Shown: piece by piece, positions 26,410-35,013 of the stretch
How the letters are laid out: every line of letters starts with the position of its first letter
How positions within the stretch are numbered: the first letter of the stretch is position 1
Made by a program: the position numbers and the translations under genes
Assembly: GCA_040388665.1 (NCBI GenBank)
Contig: JAZKBL010000013.1
Location: forward strand, 42,832-106,831
Direction: 5' to 3'
DNA length: 64,000 nucleotides
Source: DAHVFY01 sp040388665
Lineage (GTDB): Bacteria; Chlamydiota; Chlamydiia; Chlamydiales; Rhabdochlamydiaceae
The notes under the pieces: model-generated
What the model saw: only the letters and a program-made list of their open reading frames with translations
What the model was told of the DNA's origin: nothing
Databases searched by the model: none

Positions 26410-26940
26410 TCAGTTATATTTTTTTTTGATAGCACGAAGCTCTGGCTCGATCAGGCGTCGTGTCCTTGGATCTGTGCGGTCAATGTTTAAAACCCCATTG
26501 AGATGATCATTTTCATGAAGACGCACTCTTGCGTTATACCCTTCAATAATCTCTTCAAAAGATTCGCCGCTAAGATGAAGACTAGTAACTTTGATTTTAA
26601 GCGGTCGAAAGACATCAACACGCAATTTAGGGATGGAGATGCATCCCTCAGAAGCTTCTTCTTCTTCTTCTGTCAGAATTTCAATACGAGGATTGATATA
26701 GACGCGAACATCTTTAGAAATGCTCCATTTGCGCCCTTCATCTTCAATGATATAGTCGTGCAGAACAAACACGCGCAAAAGGACACCAATCTGCGGAGCT
26801 GCAAGCCCTGCAGCATTATGAGCTTCCATTGTATCCGTTAAATCAGTAACAAGCGCTCGAGTCTCATCTGTAATCTCCGCGACTTCCTCGCAACGTTTAC
26901 GCAAAAGAGGATTGCCGTAATATATAACTTGTCGTTTCAC
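26410..26940 (-). CDS. def: Peptide deformylase
   Basis: Removes the N-formyl group from nascent proteins. The 176-residue product has the three family motifs: AGLAAPQIGV (residues about 44-53), EGCISIP with the metal-binding Cys, and HENDHLNGVL with the HExxH pair of His ligands and catalytic Glu. The length is normal. It lies 5 bp downstream of secG on the same strand. The C-terminus is basic (LIEPELRAIKKKYN), as in many Def proteins. Confidence 0.95.
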   Translation of the reverse strand: MKRQVIYYGNPLLRKRCEEVAEITDETRALVTDLTDTMEAHNAAGLAAPQIGVLLRVFVLHDYIIEDEGRKWSISKDVRVYINPRIEILTEEEEEASEGCISIPKLRVDVFRPLKIKVTSLHLSGESFEEIIEGYNARVRLHENDHLNGVLNIDRTDPRTRRLIEPELRAIKKKYN

Positions 26941-26945
26941 TGATC

Positions 26946-27230
26946 CTACGCTTCTTCCTCAATCGTAACAGGAGCCTTATGTTGCGCTTTTCCTATCGCT
27001 GTAGACCATGCAGAAAGAATCACACAAGAAGCTAAAAAAATGCAGCTCAGCCAAGCTGTAAATTTTTTTAACACTTCTGCTGTAGACGTTCCAAAAAGTG
27101 ATTCGCCTGCATCGCCCCCAAAAGAAGCACCAAGGCCCATACTTTTACTCTCTTGCACAAGAATTACAAGGCAAAGCAGCCCACAAAGAAGAATAAATAA
27201 AAACAATCCGGTATAAAATAACATTATCAT
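26946..27230 (-). CDS. secG: Preprotein translocase subunit SecG
   Basis: A 94-residue inner-membrane protein with two hydrophobic segments (about 5-28 and 57-78) separated by the SecG loop SKSMGLGASFGGDAGESLFG and a C-terminal acidic tail. It is an accessory part of the SecYEG channel. The predicted ATG (27228-27230) lies at the edge of the 165-bp palindromic element, which also brings an AGG about 4 to 6 bases before it. A second ATG two codons in (MLFYTG) is an alternative start. Confidence 0.88.
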   Translation of the reverse strand: MIMLFYTGLFLFILLCGLLCLVILVQESKSMGLGASFGGDAGESLFGTSTAEVLKKFTAWLSCIFLASCVILSAWSTAIGKAQHKAPVTIEEEA

Positions 27231-27393
27231 GAGGCTACCTCACTATTTCAAGATTTTGATTTTTGATGGATTTTTTTCTACTTTTCAGAGCTTCTTCGCG
27301 AGACATACTTGAACAAGTAGACCAAGAAGAAGCTCTGAAAAGTAGGAAAAAAGATGCAAAAAGCGAATTCTTAGAATAGTGGGGTAGTCTCAT
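27229..27393. mobile_element. 165-bp palindromic MITE-like element, copy 1
   Basis: Runs from ATGAGGCTACCTCACTATT to its near-mirror AATAGTGGGGTAGTCTCAT. The two arms of about 68 bases are largely complementary and surround a loop of about 30 nt. It fills the whole tpiA-secG intergenic space. Its right edge gives the TGA stop of tpiA and its left edge the ATG of secG (both on the minus strand). The same sequence in inverted orientation is at 48480-48644, and 60 bp of a third copy is at 63941-64000. It carries no ORF of its own. The RNA would form a very long hairpin. Confidence 0.88.
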
Positions 27394-28147
27394 AATTTTA
27401 ACCTCTTAACCATCTGTACAAAACTACTCACATCTAGAGCCGATCCCCCAACGAGCGCCCCATCAATATCGGGCATTGCACAAAGCTCAGCAATATTAGC
27501 TGGCTTTACCGATCCCCCATAAAGNNNNNNNNNNTAGGAAGTTTTTCAGCGATCTCTTTGCCGAATTTTTTTTCAAGCAATCCACGGCAAAAAAGATGAA
27601 CTTCTTGAGCACTTTCAGGTGTTGCCACCTTTCCCGTACCAATTGCCCATACAGGCTCATAAGCAATGATAATCCCTTCAGGGGGAACCCCGTTTAAACA
27701 TTCCTCGAGCTGCCTTTTAAGAACCTCTTCGGTCTCCCCTTCCTCCCGCTCTTCCATCGTCTCTCCAATGCAAAGAATTGGTTGCAAATGGGTTTCCAAA
27801 GCACGCTTTACTTTACGGTTAATAAACGCGTTACTTTCTTGAAAAAGAGTTCTTCTTTCAGAATGCCCTAAAATCACAAAACGAGCTCCAGCTTCCTGCA
27901 GCATCTTTGCAGAAATTTCACCCGTAAAAGCTCCTTCCTCCGCATCATGCATGTTTTGTGCACCAATGACGATCTGACTTCCCTGAGCTGACGATGCAGC
28001 TGCCGCAAGCGCTGTAAAAGGAGGTGCGATGAAAACTCCACAAGAAGCACTTTGTACTTCATGTGCAAGCTCATGGACGAAGGCTTTTGTCTCGCCACGC
28101 GTCTTGTGCATTTTCCAATTGCCGACTAAAATCAGTTTACGCTTCAT
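27390..28147 (-). CDS. tpiA: Triosephosphate isomerase (interrupted by assembly gap)
   Basis: Interconverts dihydroxyacetone phosphate and glyceraldehyde 3-phosphate in glycolysis. From MKRKLILVGNWKMHKT the protein shows the substrate Lys (NWKMHK), the catalytic His in ILGHSERR, and the catalytic Glu in AYEPVWAIGTG. The ten N at 27525-27534 then break the frame. On the far side the correct frame resumes as LYGGSVKPANIAELCAMP and ends FVQMVKRLKL with a TGA at 27390-27392. That gives about 250 residues, so the gene is probably intact and the N-run a placeholder: keeping the frame needs a missing length of 2 modulo 3, not 10. The stop codon is part of the palindromic element. Confidence 0.92.
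27525..27534. other. Assembly gap (10 N) in tpiA
   Basis: Placeholder gap. Flanking protein sequence (EKLP before, LYGGSV after) suggests only a couple of bases are missing. Confidence 0.95.
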
Positions 28148-28180
28148 AAGATTTCAGATGATATACTAAAATAGTCAAAT

Positions 28181-29455
28181 ATGGAAGACATTCTTACCGT
28201 TACGCAGCTCACCTCGGCTATAAAAAAAATTCTAGAAGGCAAATTTCCCTTTGTTTTTGTCAAAGGAGAAATTAGCAACTTCAAGGAACAATCATCGGGA
28301 CATCTTTATTTTACTCTAAAGGATCAAGAATCTCAAATCAGCGCCGTCCTCTTTAAAGGCAACACACGCGGATTAAAAGCTCTTCCCAAAAATGGAGATC
28401 AAGTTTTCATTAAAGGGGAAATGAGTGTTTATGCACCTCGAGGAAACTATCAAGTTCTCGTAAGGGAGCTCCAATTGATCGGGATCGGAGAGCTCCTTCT
28501 GAAATGGCATGAACTCAAACTAAAACTCGAACAAAAAGGGTGGTTTGCTAAAGAGAAAAAAAAACATTTACCAAAACATCCCAAAATTATTGGTGTCATC
28601 ACAAGCCCAACAGGCGCTGTAATTCAAGATATTTTAAATATTTTAAGAAGACGCGCTGCCGGCTTTCAGCTCCTATTAAATCCCGTCCGCGTTCAGGGTG
28701 ATGGCGCTGCAAACGAAATTGCTCAAGCCATTGAAGCATTCAATCACTATCAGCTCGCAGATGTTTTGATTGTTTGTAGAGGAGGCGGAAGTTTAGAGGA
28801 TCTAGCGCCTTTTAACGAAGAAGTCGTTGCAACAGCAATCCACAACTCAAAAATCCCCATCATTTCAGCTGTCGGCCATGAAACCGACTATTGTATTGCC
28901 GATTATGTTGCAGACATGCGCGCGCCCACCCCTTCCGCTGCTGCTGAAATCGTGATGCAAGAAAAAAATCAACTCATCGATTTTTTTTCAGCTACACATG
29001 CGAGGCTAAAGCAGTCTCTAAGCGCTCAAATTAAACAACACAAATTGCGTCTTAAAGCCTATAAAGAGCAGCCTGTCCTGTCTTCCCCTTACGCCATCCT
29101 TGGTAAGTCTTACCAAAAACTCGATGACTATAGATGCGACATTACAACTGCTGTAAAACATCATTTTCATCAAAAGAAATTAAAATTTTTAAGCCTTGAA
29201 AAACAGATAGCTCTTTTTAAACCTTTATCGCAAGTAACACTACTGCGAACTAAGCTACAACAGCTGACAGCGCATCTTAAATCCATTGACCCAAAAAATC
29301 TTTTAAAAAAAGGGTACTGCATCCCCTTTGCGGAAAACAAAGATTCCGTTATCCTTTCAACAAAAGGAATCCTTCAAGGTCAAAAAATCCATCTCCTCAT
29401 GTGCGATGGCGCCTTAAAAACAACTGTGGATGAAATTTTGAAAGAGGTCGAATGA
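28181..29455 (+). CDS. xseA: Exodeoxyribonuclease VII large subunit
   Basis: Catalytic subunit of exonuclease VII, which degrades single-stranded DNA during repair. The 424-residue product has an N-terminal OB-fold (GHLYFTLKDQESQISAVLFK near residues 38-57), then the catalytic domain with GVITSPTGAVIQDILNILRRR-type block, CRGGGSLEDLAPFNEE and SAVGHETDYCIADYVADMR, followed by a long coiled-coil region and a small C-terminal segment. It is divergent from tpiA with a 33-bp gap and overlaps xseB by four bases (ATGA). The tpiA-xseA-xseB arrangement is one I recall from Chlamydia. Confidence 0.94.
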   Translation: MEDILTVTQLTSAIKKILEGKFPFVFVKGEISNFKEQSSGHLYFTLKDQESQISAVLFKGNTRGLKALPKNGDQVFIKGEMSVYAPRGNYQVLVRELQLIGIGELLLKWHELKLKLEQKGWFAKEKKKHLPKHPKIIGVITSPTGAVIQDILNILRRRAAGFQLLLNPVRVQGDGAANEIAQAIEAFNHYQLADVLIVCRGGGSLEDLAPFNEEVVATAIHNSKIPIISAVGHETDYCIADYVADMRAPTPSAAAEIVMQEKNQLIDFFSATHARLKQSLSAQIKQHKLRLKAYKEQPVLSSPYAILGKSYQKLDDYRCDITTAVKHHFHQKKLKFLSLEKQIALFKPLSQVTLLRTKLQQLTAHLKSIDPKNLLKKGYCIPFAENKDSVILSTKGILQGQKIHLLMCDGALKTTVDEILKEVE

Positions 29456-29709
29456 CAGAAGAACAACAAGCCCCCCCATCTTTTGAACAAGCTTACGTTC
29501 GTTTAGAGCAGATTCTAGAGAAAATGAATTCAGGCAAAGCATCCCTTGAAGAAGCGATCAAGCTTTACGAAGAAGCAGACAAACTCATCTCCTCTTGCAA
29601 TGTAAGACTTAATGAAGCAGAGCGAAAAATTGAAACCTTAATTAAAAGTCGAGAAGGAGAACTCCTTCTTTCTGAAGAAAACAAACCACTAACTCAAAGT
29701 TTTTCATGA
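29452..29709 (+). CDS. xseB: Exodeoxyribonuclease VII small subunit
   Basis: An 85-residue helical protein with the family core SFEQAYVRLEQILEKMNSG and LEEAIKLYEEADKLISSC, followed by LNEAERKIETL. It forms the multimeric sheath around XseA coiled coils. Its start overlaps the xseA stop (ATGA) and its stop overlaps the nadK start (ATGA), giving a tightly coupled three-gene unit. Confidence 0.93.
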   Translation: MTEEQQAPPSFEQAYVRLEQILEKMNSGKASLEEAIKLYEEADKLISSCNVRLNEAERKIETLIKSREGELLLSEENKPLTQSFS

Positions 29710-30548
29710 TTATTGCCCTCTTTGCAAATACAAGTAAAAGACAGTCCAAAAATCTCGCAATCGGGATTTGTGAATTTTTGGCCTCACAAGGCGTTACCGT
29801 AGTTGCAGAAGATGAAGCAGCTTCAGAACTCAATGCAAAACCACTCTCTGAAGTAGATGTCCGCGAAATCAAATTTCTCATTTCTATGGGAGGCGATGGG
29901 ACAATTCTTCGCCTTGTCCATAATTACGAACACCTTGATGCTGCCATTTTAGGGATTAACTTAGGGCATCTTGGCTTCATGGCAGATGTTCCCATCTCCG
30001 ATATTTATCCAAGTCTGCAAGACTTGATCTCAGGGGCTTATCGCATAGAAGATAGAGTTGTTTTGCATGGAGAGTCTGTCCATAACAACCACTGTTTTGC
30101 AGTCAACGATATCGTCATTCACCGAGGAAAAAACCCAAGCCTTGTTGAGCTTGCGATTCACGTAAATGGCACTTATCTCAACACCTTCGAAGCAGATGGC
30201 ATCATCATAGCGACCCCCAATGGCTCAACAGCCTATTCACTCGCCGCAGGAGGTCCTATTCTTAGTCCCAACCTTGAAGCAATCGTGATTACTCCGATTA
30301 GCCCACATACAATTTCTAATCGTCCTATTGTTCTTACTGCCACAGAAGAAATCCAAATCCAGTATTTAAGCGATTATGACCCTGTAGAGATTAGAGCAGA
30401 TGGTTTTTCCCACCAAGATCTCTCTACGGGCGAAGTTTTCCGCATCTCGCGCAGTCAAAAAAAATTCAAGCTCGTCAACCTCTCTAGACGCGATTACTTC
30501 TCTACCCTCCGCACAAAACTCGGCTGGGCTGGAAAGCTACGCAACTAA
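29706..30548 (+). CDS. nadK: NAD kinase
   Basis: Phosphorylates NAD+ to NADP+. The 280-residue product contains the GGDGT motif in LISMGGDGTILRLVHNY (about residues 57-73), GINLGHLGFMAD, the NE/D motif region VNDIVIHRG, the conserved EADGIIIATPNGSTAYSLAAGG and ITPISPHTISNRPIVL. All are family hallmarks. Coupled to xseB by ATGA. It converges with the polyproline gene 90 bp further on. Confidence 0.94.
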   Translation: MIIALFANTSKRQSKNLAIGICEFLASQGVTVVAEDEAASELNAKPLSEVDVREIKFLISMGGDGTILRLVHNYEHLDAAILGINLGHLGFMADVPISDIYPSLQDLISGAYRIEDRVVLHGESVHNNHCFAVNDIVIHRGKNPSLVELAIHVNGTYLNTFEADGIIIATPNGSTAYSLAAGGPILSPNLEAIVITPISPHTISNRPIVLTATEEIQIQYLSDYDPVEIRADGFSHQDLSTGEVFRISRSQKKFKLVNLSRRDYFSTLRTKLGWAGKLRN

Positions 30549-30637
30549 CATTTAGAACAAAAAATTGCAGTTTTTCTTGAGCGCCTGCGACGAAAATTTA
30601 TCCGATATCCATCTGATTCCTTTAAACTCGAGCCACT

Positions 30638-32930
30638 TTACGGAGATAAATTAACGAGAAAATGCGTGATGAGCATTCCGGTCGTCGGACTCATTGTACT
30701 CGAATTAATGACAGATATCTCACCTGAATTATAAGTATCAAGCGGCTGCATAAATTGATACACAAGATACATATCAAACGTATGTGTTCCGTCATTATTT
30801 GTGTAACGAATCGTAAGACGATCGGTTCTATTCGATTTTGTAAAAATAAATCCCCCATTTAAAATAGGAACCCACATCATGCTCATATAATTGAAATATT
30901 CAAGAGTATTGCCACCAACAGAATCAAATGTAAATGTTACTCTATAAATATTAGGGTCAGAATAGGGATCTGGAATCATTGTATCGATAGCTCCCAAGGT
31001 GATTCCAAGATAGGGATTCAGTGTATTAGACGTTGTACTAGCTGGTGTGATCGCTCCACTAATTCCTAAAGAATCATCAAAATCATATCCATAGCAAAGT
31101 CCAACACCGTTCAAATCGCCATTGGCAACAGGAGGAACATTTCTTACTGCAACAGCATGTAATAACTTTGCATACAAGTCCATCCACGGTCCCCCTGAAA
31201 TCGAGTATTGAGGGATATAATAATCTGGAATATAAAAAGGCTGCCAAAAATTAGCATCGGTAACATTAATTGGGCTATTAGGAGGCATCGTACTTGTATT
31301 CATCGTGCCAATCGTACTTGGTAAAAACCCTACGGTAAACACATCTCCAAAAAAGAAGCCCAAATTATCAGCATCAGAACCTTGACCCATAGGAAGGGTG
31401 ACATTTGTCATCAATTGAGCGCCAGAGTACATAAATTCAGTAAACATGTTAGCTTGAACAAGTGCATTCACTTGGGCTGGACTAGAATTTGGACCTGAAA
31501 CGGCTGTAAACGTCAACGTTTGATTCCCTATAACTCCAGACAGAACTCCTTCGTAAATAGTAGCAGAAGCTCCTCCTGTAGAAATATACAAATTTGCACC
31601 TGTATAGTAATTAAAAAGATTATCTAAAAACGAATTTGCACCTGCCCCATAGGTACCAGTCGAATCACCCGTTAGATAACCCTGAGGAAACTGGGGATAG
31701 TTATAATTTTTAAACTGTGTAGAACCCGGCACTGAGACCTGACCGTATTGCTGAGGAGTTATTCCATAGTATGTCGCATCAGTTGTATTTCCTAGTCCTT
31801 GCTTGGGAGAAAGAATACGTAAATACGTCTGAAATCCCGTAGCACCATAGGGATCAGTATAGAATGGAACAGCTAGCCTTGGCCAAACAGGAGGGCTAGC
31901 CCCTGTCATATCTTCCGTCGTAAGACCATTAACAAGACTATTTATAATCTCATCACGAGTCGTAGCCGATGAAGAAGTTCCAAATCCAACACCAAATCCA
32001 GAAGGGAGAGCATTAGGATCTTGAGTCATCAGAGTCTTGGCAGTCGGATTCATAGAATCGTAAGAATAGTAAGCAATTTGAATCGGAAATCCAAAAGCAT
32101 CCACTCCAGTTGTATTTACCGTAGCCGTCCAAGGAATGTCTGTTGGCGGTGGTGGTGGTGTGACGACTTGTGGAATGAATGTAATCTCTATTGATTCATA
32201 AAGGTTGCTATAGTTCGGATCATAAAAGGCGAAGTACGTAGGTGCCACAATCTGGTTTGGAGGGCCTGGGGGCGCTGGNNNNNNNNNNCGCTGGAGGAGG
32301 CGGAGGCGGAAGAGTGTCTGACTGAAGAACCATCGGCGAATTGATAGAAAAATAAAACCTAGCTCCATTTAACGCAGGTGCATAAACAAGAAAATCGTTA
32401 AGTCCTGTTGAACACTTCGGTAACATCGAAAGCGGGTAAGAGTACTGAGGAGAATACGTTGTTGATGTCGCTTGTACAGGTGTTAAAATACCGGTCATTG
32501 AATCTAATTCAAAGAAATACTGGGGAGTAAGTCCTGACGTTTGTTGTCCTGCTAAAATAACATAGACCATGTCATCAGATAACGTTGTTGTATTGGTAAT
32601 CACAATAGGCAAATAGTCTACAATCGGCGCTGGATCAAGCGTTGGCGATGGTGGACCTGGCGGTGGAGGAGGTGGAGGAGGTGGAGGCGGCGGCGGACTT
32701 GGAGGAGGAGGTGGTGGTGGTGGAGGCGGCGGAGGCGGGCCTGGGGGAGGAGGTGGCGGTGGATTACAGTCATCATCAGCATCGTCACCATAAGCTTCTG
32801 CAACGATTTTCGATTCCTCACATAAATATTGATCGTAAAAAATTTCTAGACGTTCTTCAGAAAATGTAGATTCGTGTTCTGCAAAAAGAGCTTTGCTAAA
32901 AATAAGAAGCAGTAAACAACACCGTTTCAT
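30638..32930 (-). CDS. Secreted polyproline-linked protein with GH64/thaumatin-like C-terminal domain (interrupted by gap)
   Basis: One gene appears as two frames because of ten N at 32279-32288. The product has a signal peptide (residues 1-17, ending LFA), an acidic segment, a polyproline tract of about 45 residues (32656-32767), a first beta domain of about 120 residues, a second Pro-rich linker where the gap lies, and a C-terminal domain of about 550 residues. In the latter, GVGLCYGYDFDDSLG followed by YLGITLGAI resembles the Asp-containing core of beta-1,3-glucanase (GH64) and thaumatin-like folds, and QTSGLTPQYFFELD in the first part resembles their N-terminal half. I infer a secreted carbohydrate-binding or glucan-degrading protein. 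The frame is kept across the gap (PPPPPA then PAPPGPP), so the gene is likely intact. Confidence 0.65.
32279..32288. other. Assembly gap (10 N) in Pro-rich linker
   Basis: Both flanks carry ccagcg inside a Pro-rich repetitive stretch, so the assembler probably failed on a repeat; the real number of proline codons is unknown. Confidence 0.95.
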
Positions 32931-32961
32931 AAAAACTCCTAGAAAAATTCAAACATCATCT

Positions 32962-33135
32962 TATACCCAAGTAAACTCAAAAATTGGTTTTTGGCTGCGC
33001 CGGCATTCCCAAATTTGAACCCGTCTGCATCGTACCTGTGTTTACACAGGCACTGCTTCGACGCCGGCCTTGCTTGGTTCAAATTTGGGGCGCCGACTTT
33101 GCCAAAACTCCAAATTTTGAATTCACTTGGGTATA
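32962..33135. repeat. 174-bp palindromic intergenic repeat
   Basis: Starts TATACCCAAGTAAACTCAAA and ends with its near-mirror TTTGAATTCACTTGGGTATA. The arms continue inward through TTTGGC, GCCGGC and CCCAAATTTGAACC to a central CCTGTGTTTACACAGG palindrome. GC-rich compared with the surroundings. Fragments of the same terminal sequence lie at 34211-34243 and 44398-44416. A 66-codon frame inside is an artefact of the palindrome. Confidence 0.85.
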
Positions 33136-33202
33136 TTTAAAAACGCCTATAAGCGCGTTTTCGTCAATGGTAAGCAAAATATAAATTTTATTAAATAGAA
33201 TT

Positions 33203-34189
33203 CTAGAAGCAATAACCAAAACTTAGGTCAGCACCATAATAGTTGTAGGTATTGCCGGGTAAGCCTAAAGAATTTCCATTCGATGTTTTTGCAGTCGAAT
33301 GTCCGTCATTCCATCTCTGATAAGAGGGTTTAAACACGATAGAAAACCTCTTGTCTTTCATGATGACACACGTAATTGGAAGTTCTATAAGAAAGTTATC
33401 TAGCCTATTTGTGATTATAAAGCGGGCTCCTTTTAAAGGAACAATAGATACTGTAGGATAAACCTGAGGCATCCATGTGAAATTTAACCCGCAAGAAATC
33501 ATAGAATTCACATCGTAATTAGACAAAAGTCCAACGGGAATATAGAATTCATTGTATCCAAATTTAACAGAATCTCCATGCTTAGGCTTCAATTTTTGCC
33601 CAGTATAGCGATAGCCAAGACCTGAAAAAAATGTCAAAAACCAGTTTCTGTGTTGAGGACTAAGTGTATACCCTAATCTTTCTTGAACGTCGAAATAAAG
33701 AAAAGAGCGTCTTCCACCTGATCCATGAGTGGAACCATCTCTCCATTCAAACTGAACGCCTCCATAAAAGCAATTCGCAGGTCTATATTCATATGATGTC
33801 TGCAAACCGCCAAGACTTCCATTAAATGATGAATGTCCATGCGGCTTAAAAGTCACATAGGTGTAGTTAACTCCAAACAGAAAGCGAGAATTTAATTCTT
33901 CTACTACATCTTCGCTAGTTGCAGGTTCAGGATTCTGCACGAGTGCTACTTGTTCATCAACCTTAAACTCTTCCTCTGCTTCTTCCGCTATGTTCATGAT
34001 ATCAAGTTTTTGAAAAATCAAATTAAGATTTTCAGAAGATGTTGGCTTTATTTCATTTTTCACTTTTTTTGCTAAAGAAGATTCAACCGTGCAAAATGCG
34101 TTTTGAGAAAAAGTGATCATCGAAAAAAATGATATATTAGCGATGATATTCAGATTTTTTTTACAAACGACCATACTGTCTCCATACAC
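33203..34189 (-). CDS. Outer-membrane beta-barrel protein candidate
   Basis: A 328-residue protein of no recognised family. A hydrophobic N-terminal segment (about 10-33 from the first Met; a start at MVVCKKNLNI five residues later is equally possible) ends FSQNAFC and looks like a signal peptide. An acidic region follows (about 40-95), then alternating aromatic/polar strands such as RFLFGVNYTYVTFKPHG, SYEYRPANCFYGGVQFEW and FSGLGYRYTGQKL, and the last residues GADLSFGYCF end with the aromatic residue typical of barrel insertion signals. It could be a small porin-like or surface protein. Confidence 0.62.
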   Translation of the reverse strand: MYGDSMVVCKKNLNIIANISFFSMITFSQNAFCTVESSLAKKVKNEIKPTSSENLNLIFQKLDIMNIAEEAEEEFKVDEQVALVQNPEPATSEDVVEELNSRFLFGVNYTYVTFKPHGHSSFNGSLGGLQTSYEYRPANCFYGGVQFEWRDGSTHGSGGRRSFLYFDVQERLGYTLSPQHRNWFLTFFSGLGYRYTGQKLKPKHGDSVKFGYNEFYIPVGLLSNYDVNSMISCGLNFTWMPQVYPTVSIVPLKGARFIITNRLDNFLIELPITCVIMKDKRFSIVFKPSYQRWNDGHSTAKTSNGNSLGLPGNTYNYYGADLSFGYCF

Positions 34190-34210
34190 ATCCTTTTTTT
34201 GAACCTAACA

Positions 34211-34243
34211 TATACAGGTAACTAAACTCAAGAATTGGTTTTT
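34211..34243. repeat. Remnant of palindromic repeat end
   Basis: tatacaggtaactaaactca followed by agaattggttttt matches one end of the 174-bp palindrome at 32962 with a few changes. It adjoins the stop codon of holB. Confidence 0.6.
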
Positions 34244-35013
34244 CACCGGGAAATAATCAGGTCCAAACAATGACGTAAGCTGACATGCTGTTGAAGGGCA
34301 AAGCGCAAATTTTCAATCTGATCAAAAATATGTTCCAATGAAGTGAGCGGTAAGGTGCAGCTTTCCAACTCTTCTTTATAAATGCTAAAATAGAGTTTTT
34401 TAGGATCACCGCCTTCTGCCAGAAGATGTCTATCTCGATTCCAATACAGCACTTCTTCAAGAATGTGCTCGGGATGCTCTTCTTCATTAAAAGAGTTAAG
34501 TGCTTTCATGAGATCTGCATAAGGGATCTTTTGGCTTAATAAATTGACGAGTAGGTCCCTTTTCTCTGTTTTTTCTACAGAAACTTTCTTTTTACCTATC
34601 AAAGTAAATATCCGAGCCCTAGAGAGAATCGTTGGTAAAATTGCATCGGATCTTGTTGTAAGAAGGATGATATAGCAATTAGCAGCGGGCTCTTCAAGAG
34701 TTTTTAAAAGAGCATTACTGCTTGTCTGCAGCATTTTATCTGCTTCTTCAATGATGAAAACCTTACCTTTAGCTTCATAAGGAGCTTTATGAATTTCATG
34801 AATAAGAGTGCGCATCGCATCAATACTATGCATCCCCCCATTTGAGTCAGGTAGATAAACATGCAAATCTGGATGCTGCTCTTTTTCTGATTCCAAAAGT
34901 AATGCGGCAGTTTTAAGTGCAAGGTCTCGTTTACCAGAACCTTCTGGACCCGCAAAAAGAAGAGTATGCGGCATCCTTTTCGTTTTAACTAAATGCATGA
35001 TTGTATCTAGCAT
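34243..35013 (-). CDS. holB: DNA polymerase III delta' subunit
   Basis: Clamp-loader subunit. The 256-residue product shows a P-loop in LFAGPEGSGKRDLALK, the ISIDAMR-like NGGMHSIDAMRTL, VFIIEEADKML, and the sensor motif SSNALLKTLEEP followed by LLTTRSDAILPTILSRAR, all as in HolB/DnaX-type AAA+ proteins. The zinc-binding Cys cluster between Walker A and B is missing, as in some other HolB. It is short (about 330 in E. coli), lacking part of the C-terminal collar. Its start overlaps the tmk stop by 7 bp. Confidence 0.85.
   Translation of the reverse strand: MLDTIMHLVKTKRMPHTLLFAGPEGSGKRDLALKTAALLLESEKEQHPDLHVYLPDSNGGMHSIDAMRTLIHEIHKAPYEAKGKVFIIEEADKMLQTSSNALLKTLEEPAANCYIILLTTRSDAILPTILSRARIFTLIGKKKVSVEKTEKRDLLVNLLSQKIPYADLMKALNSFNEEEHPEHILEEVLYWNRDRHLLAEGGDPKKLYFSIYKEELESCTLPLTSLEHIFDQIENLRFALQQHVSLRHCLDLIISR

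Noticed and set aside
27229..27393. Interpretation of the 165-bp element as a Rho-independent terminator only
   Set aside because: The arms are far too long and AT-rich, no terminal T-run lies just after the stem, and downstream genes appear to belong to the same operons.
32642..32869. 75-codon frame rich in Val/Glu opposite the polyproline tract
   Set aside because: It is the antisense of proline codons; the minus-strand gene with signal peptide is the real one.
33001..33100. tRNA-like ggttcaaatttggg
   Set aside because: No cloverleaf can be drawn; the sequence is part of the palindromic repeat. I found no tRNA or rRNA elsewhere in the window.
32984..33184. 66-codon frame on the plus strand
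   Set aside because: It lies almost entirely in the 174-bp palindrome, has no ribosome-binding site and reads with low-complexity symmetric codons.
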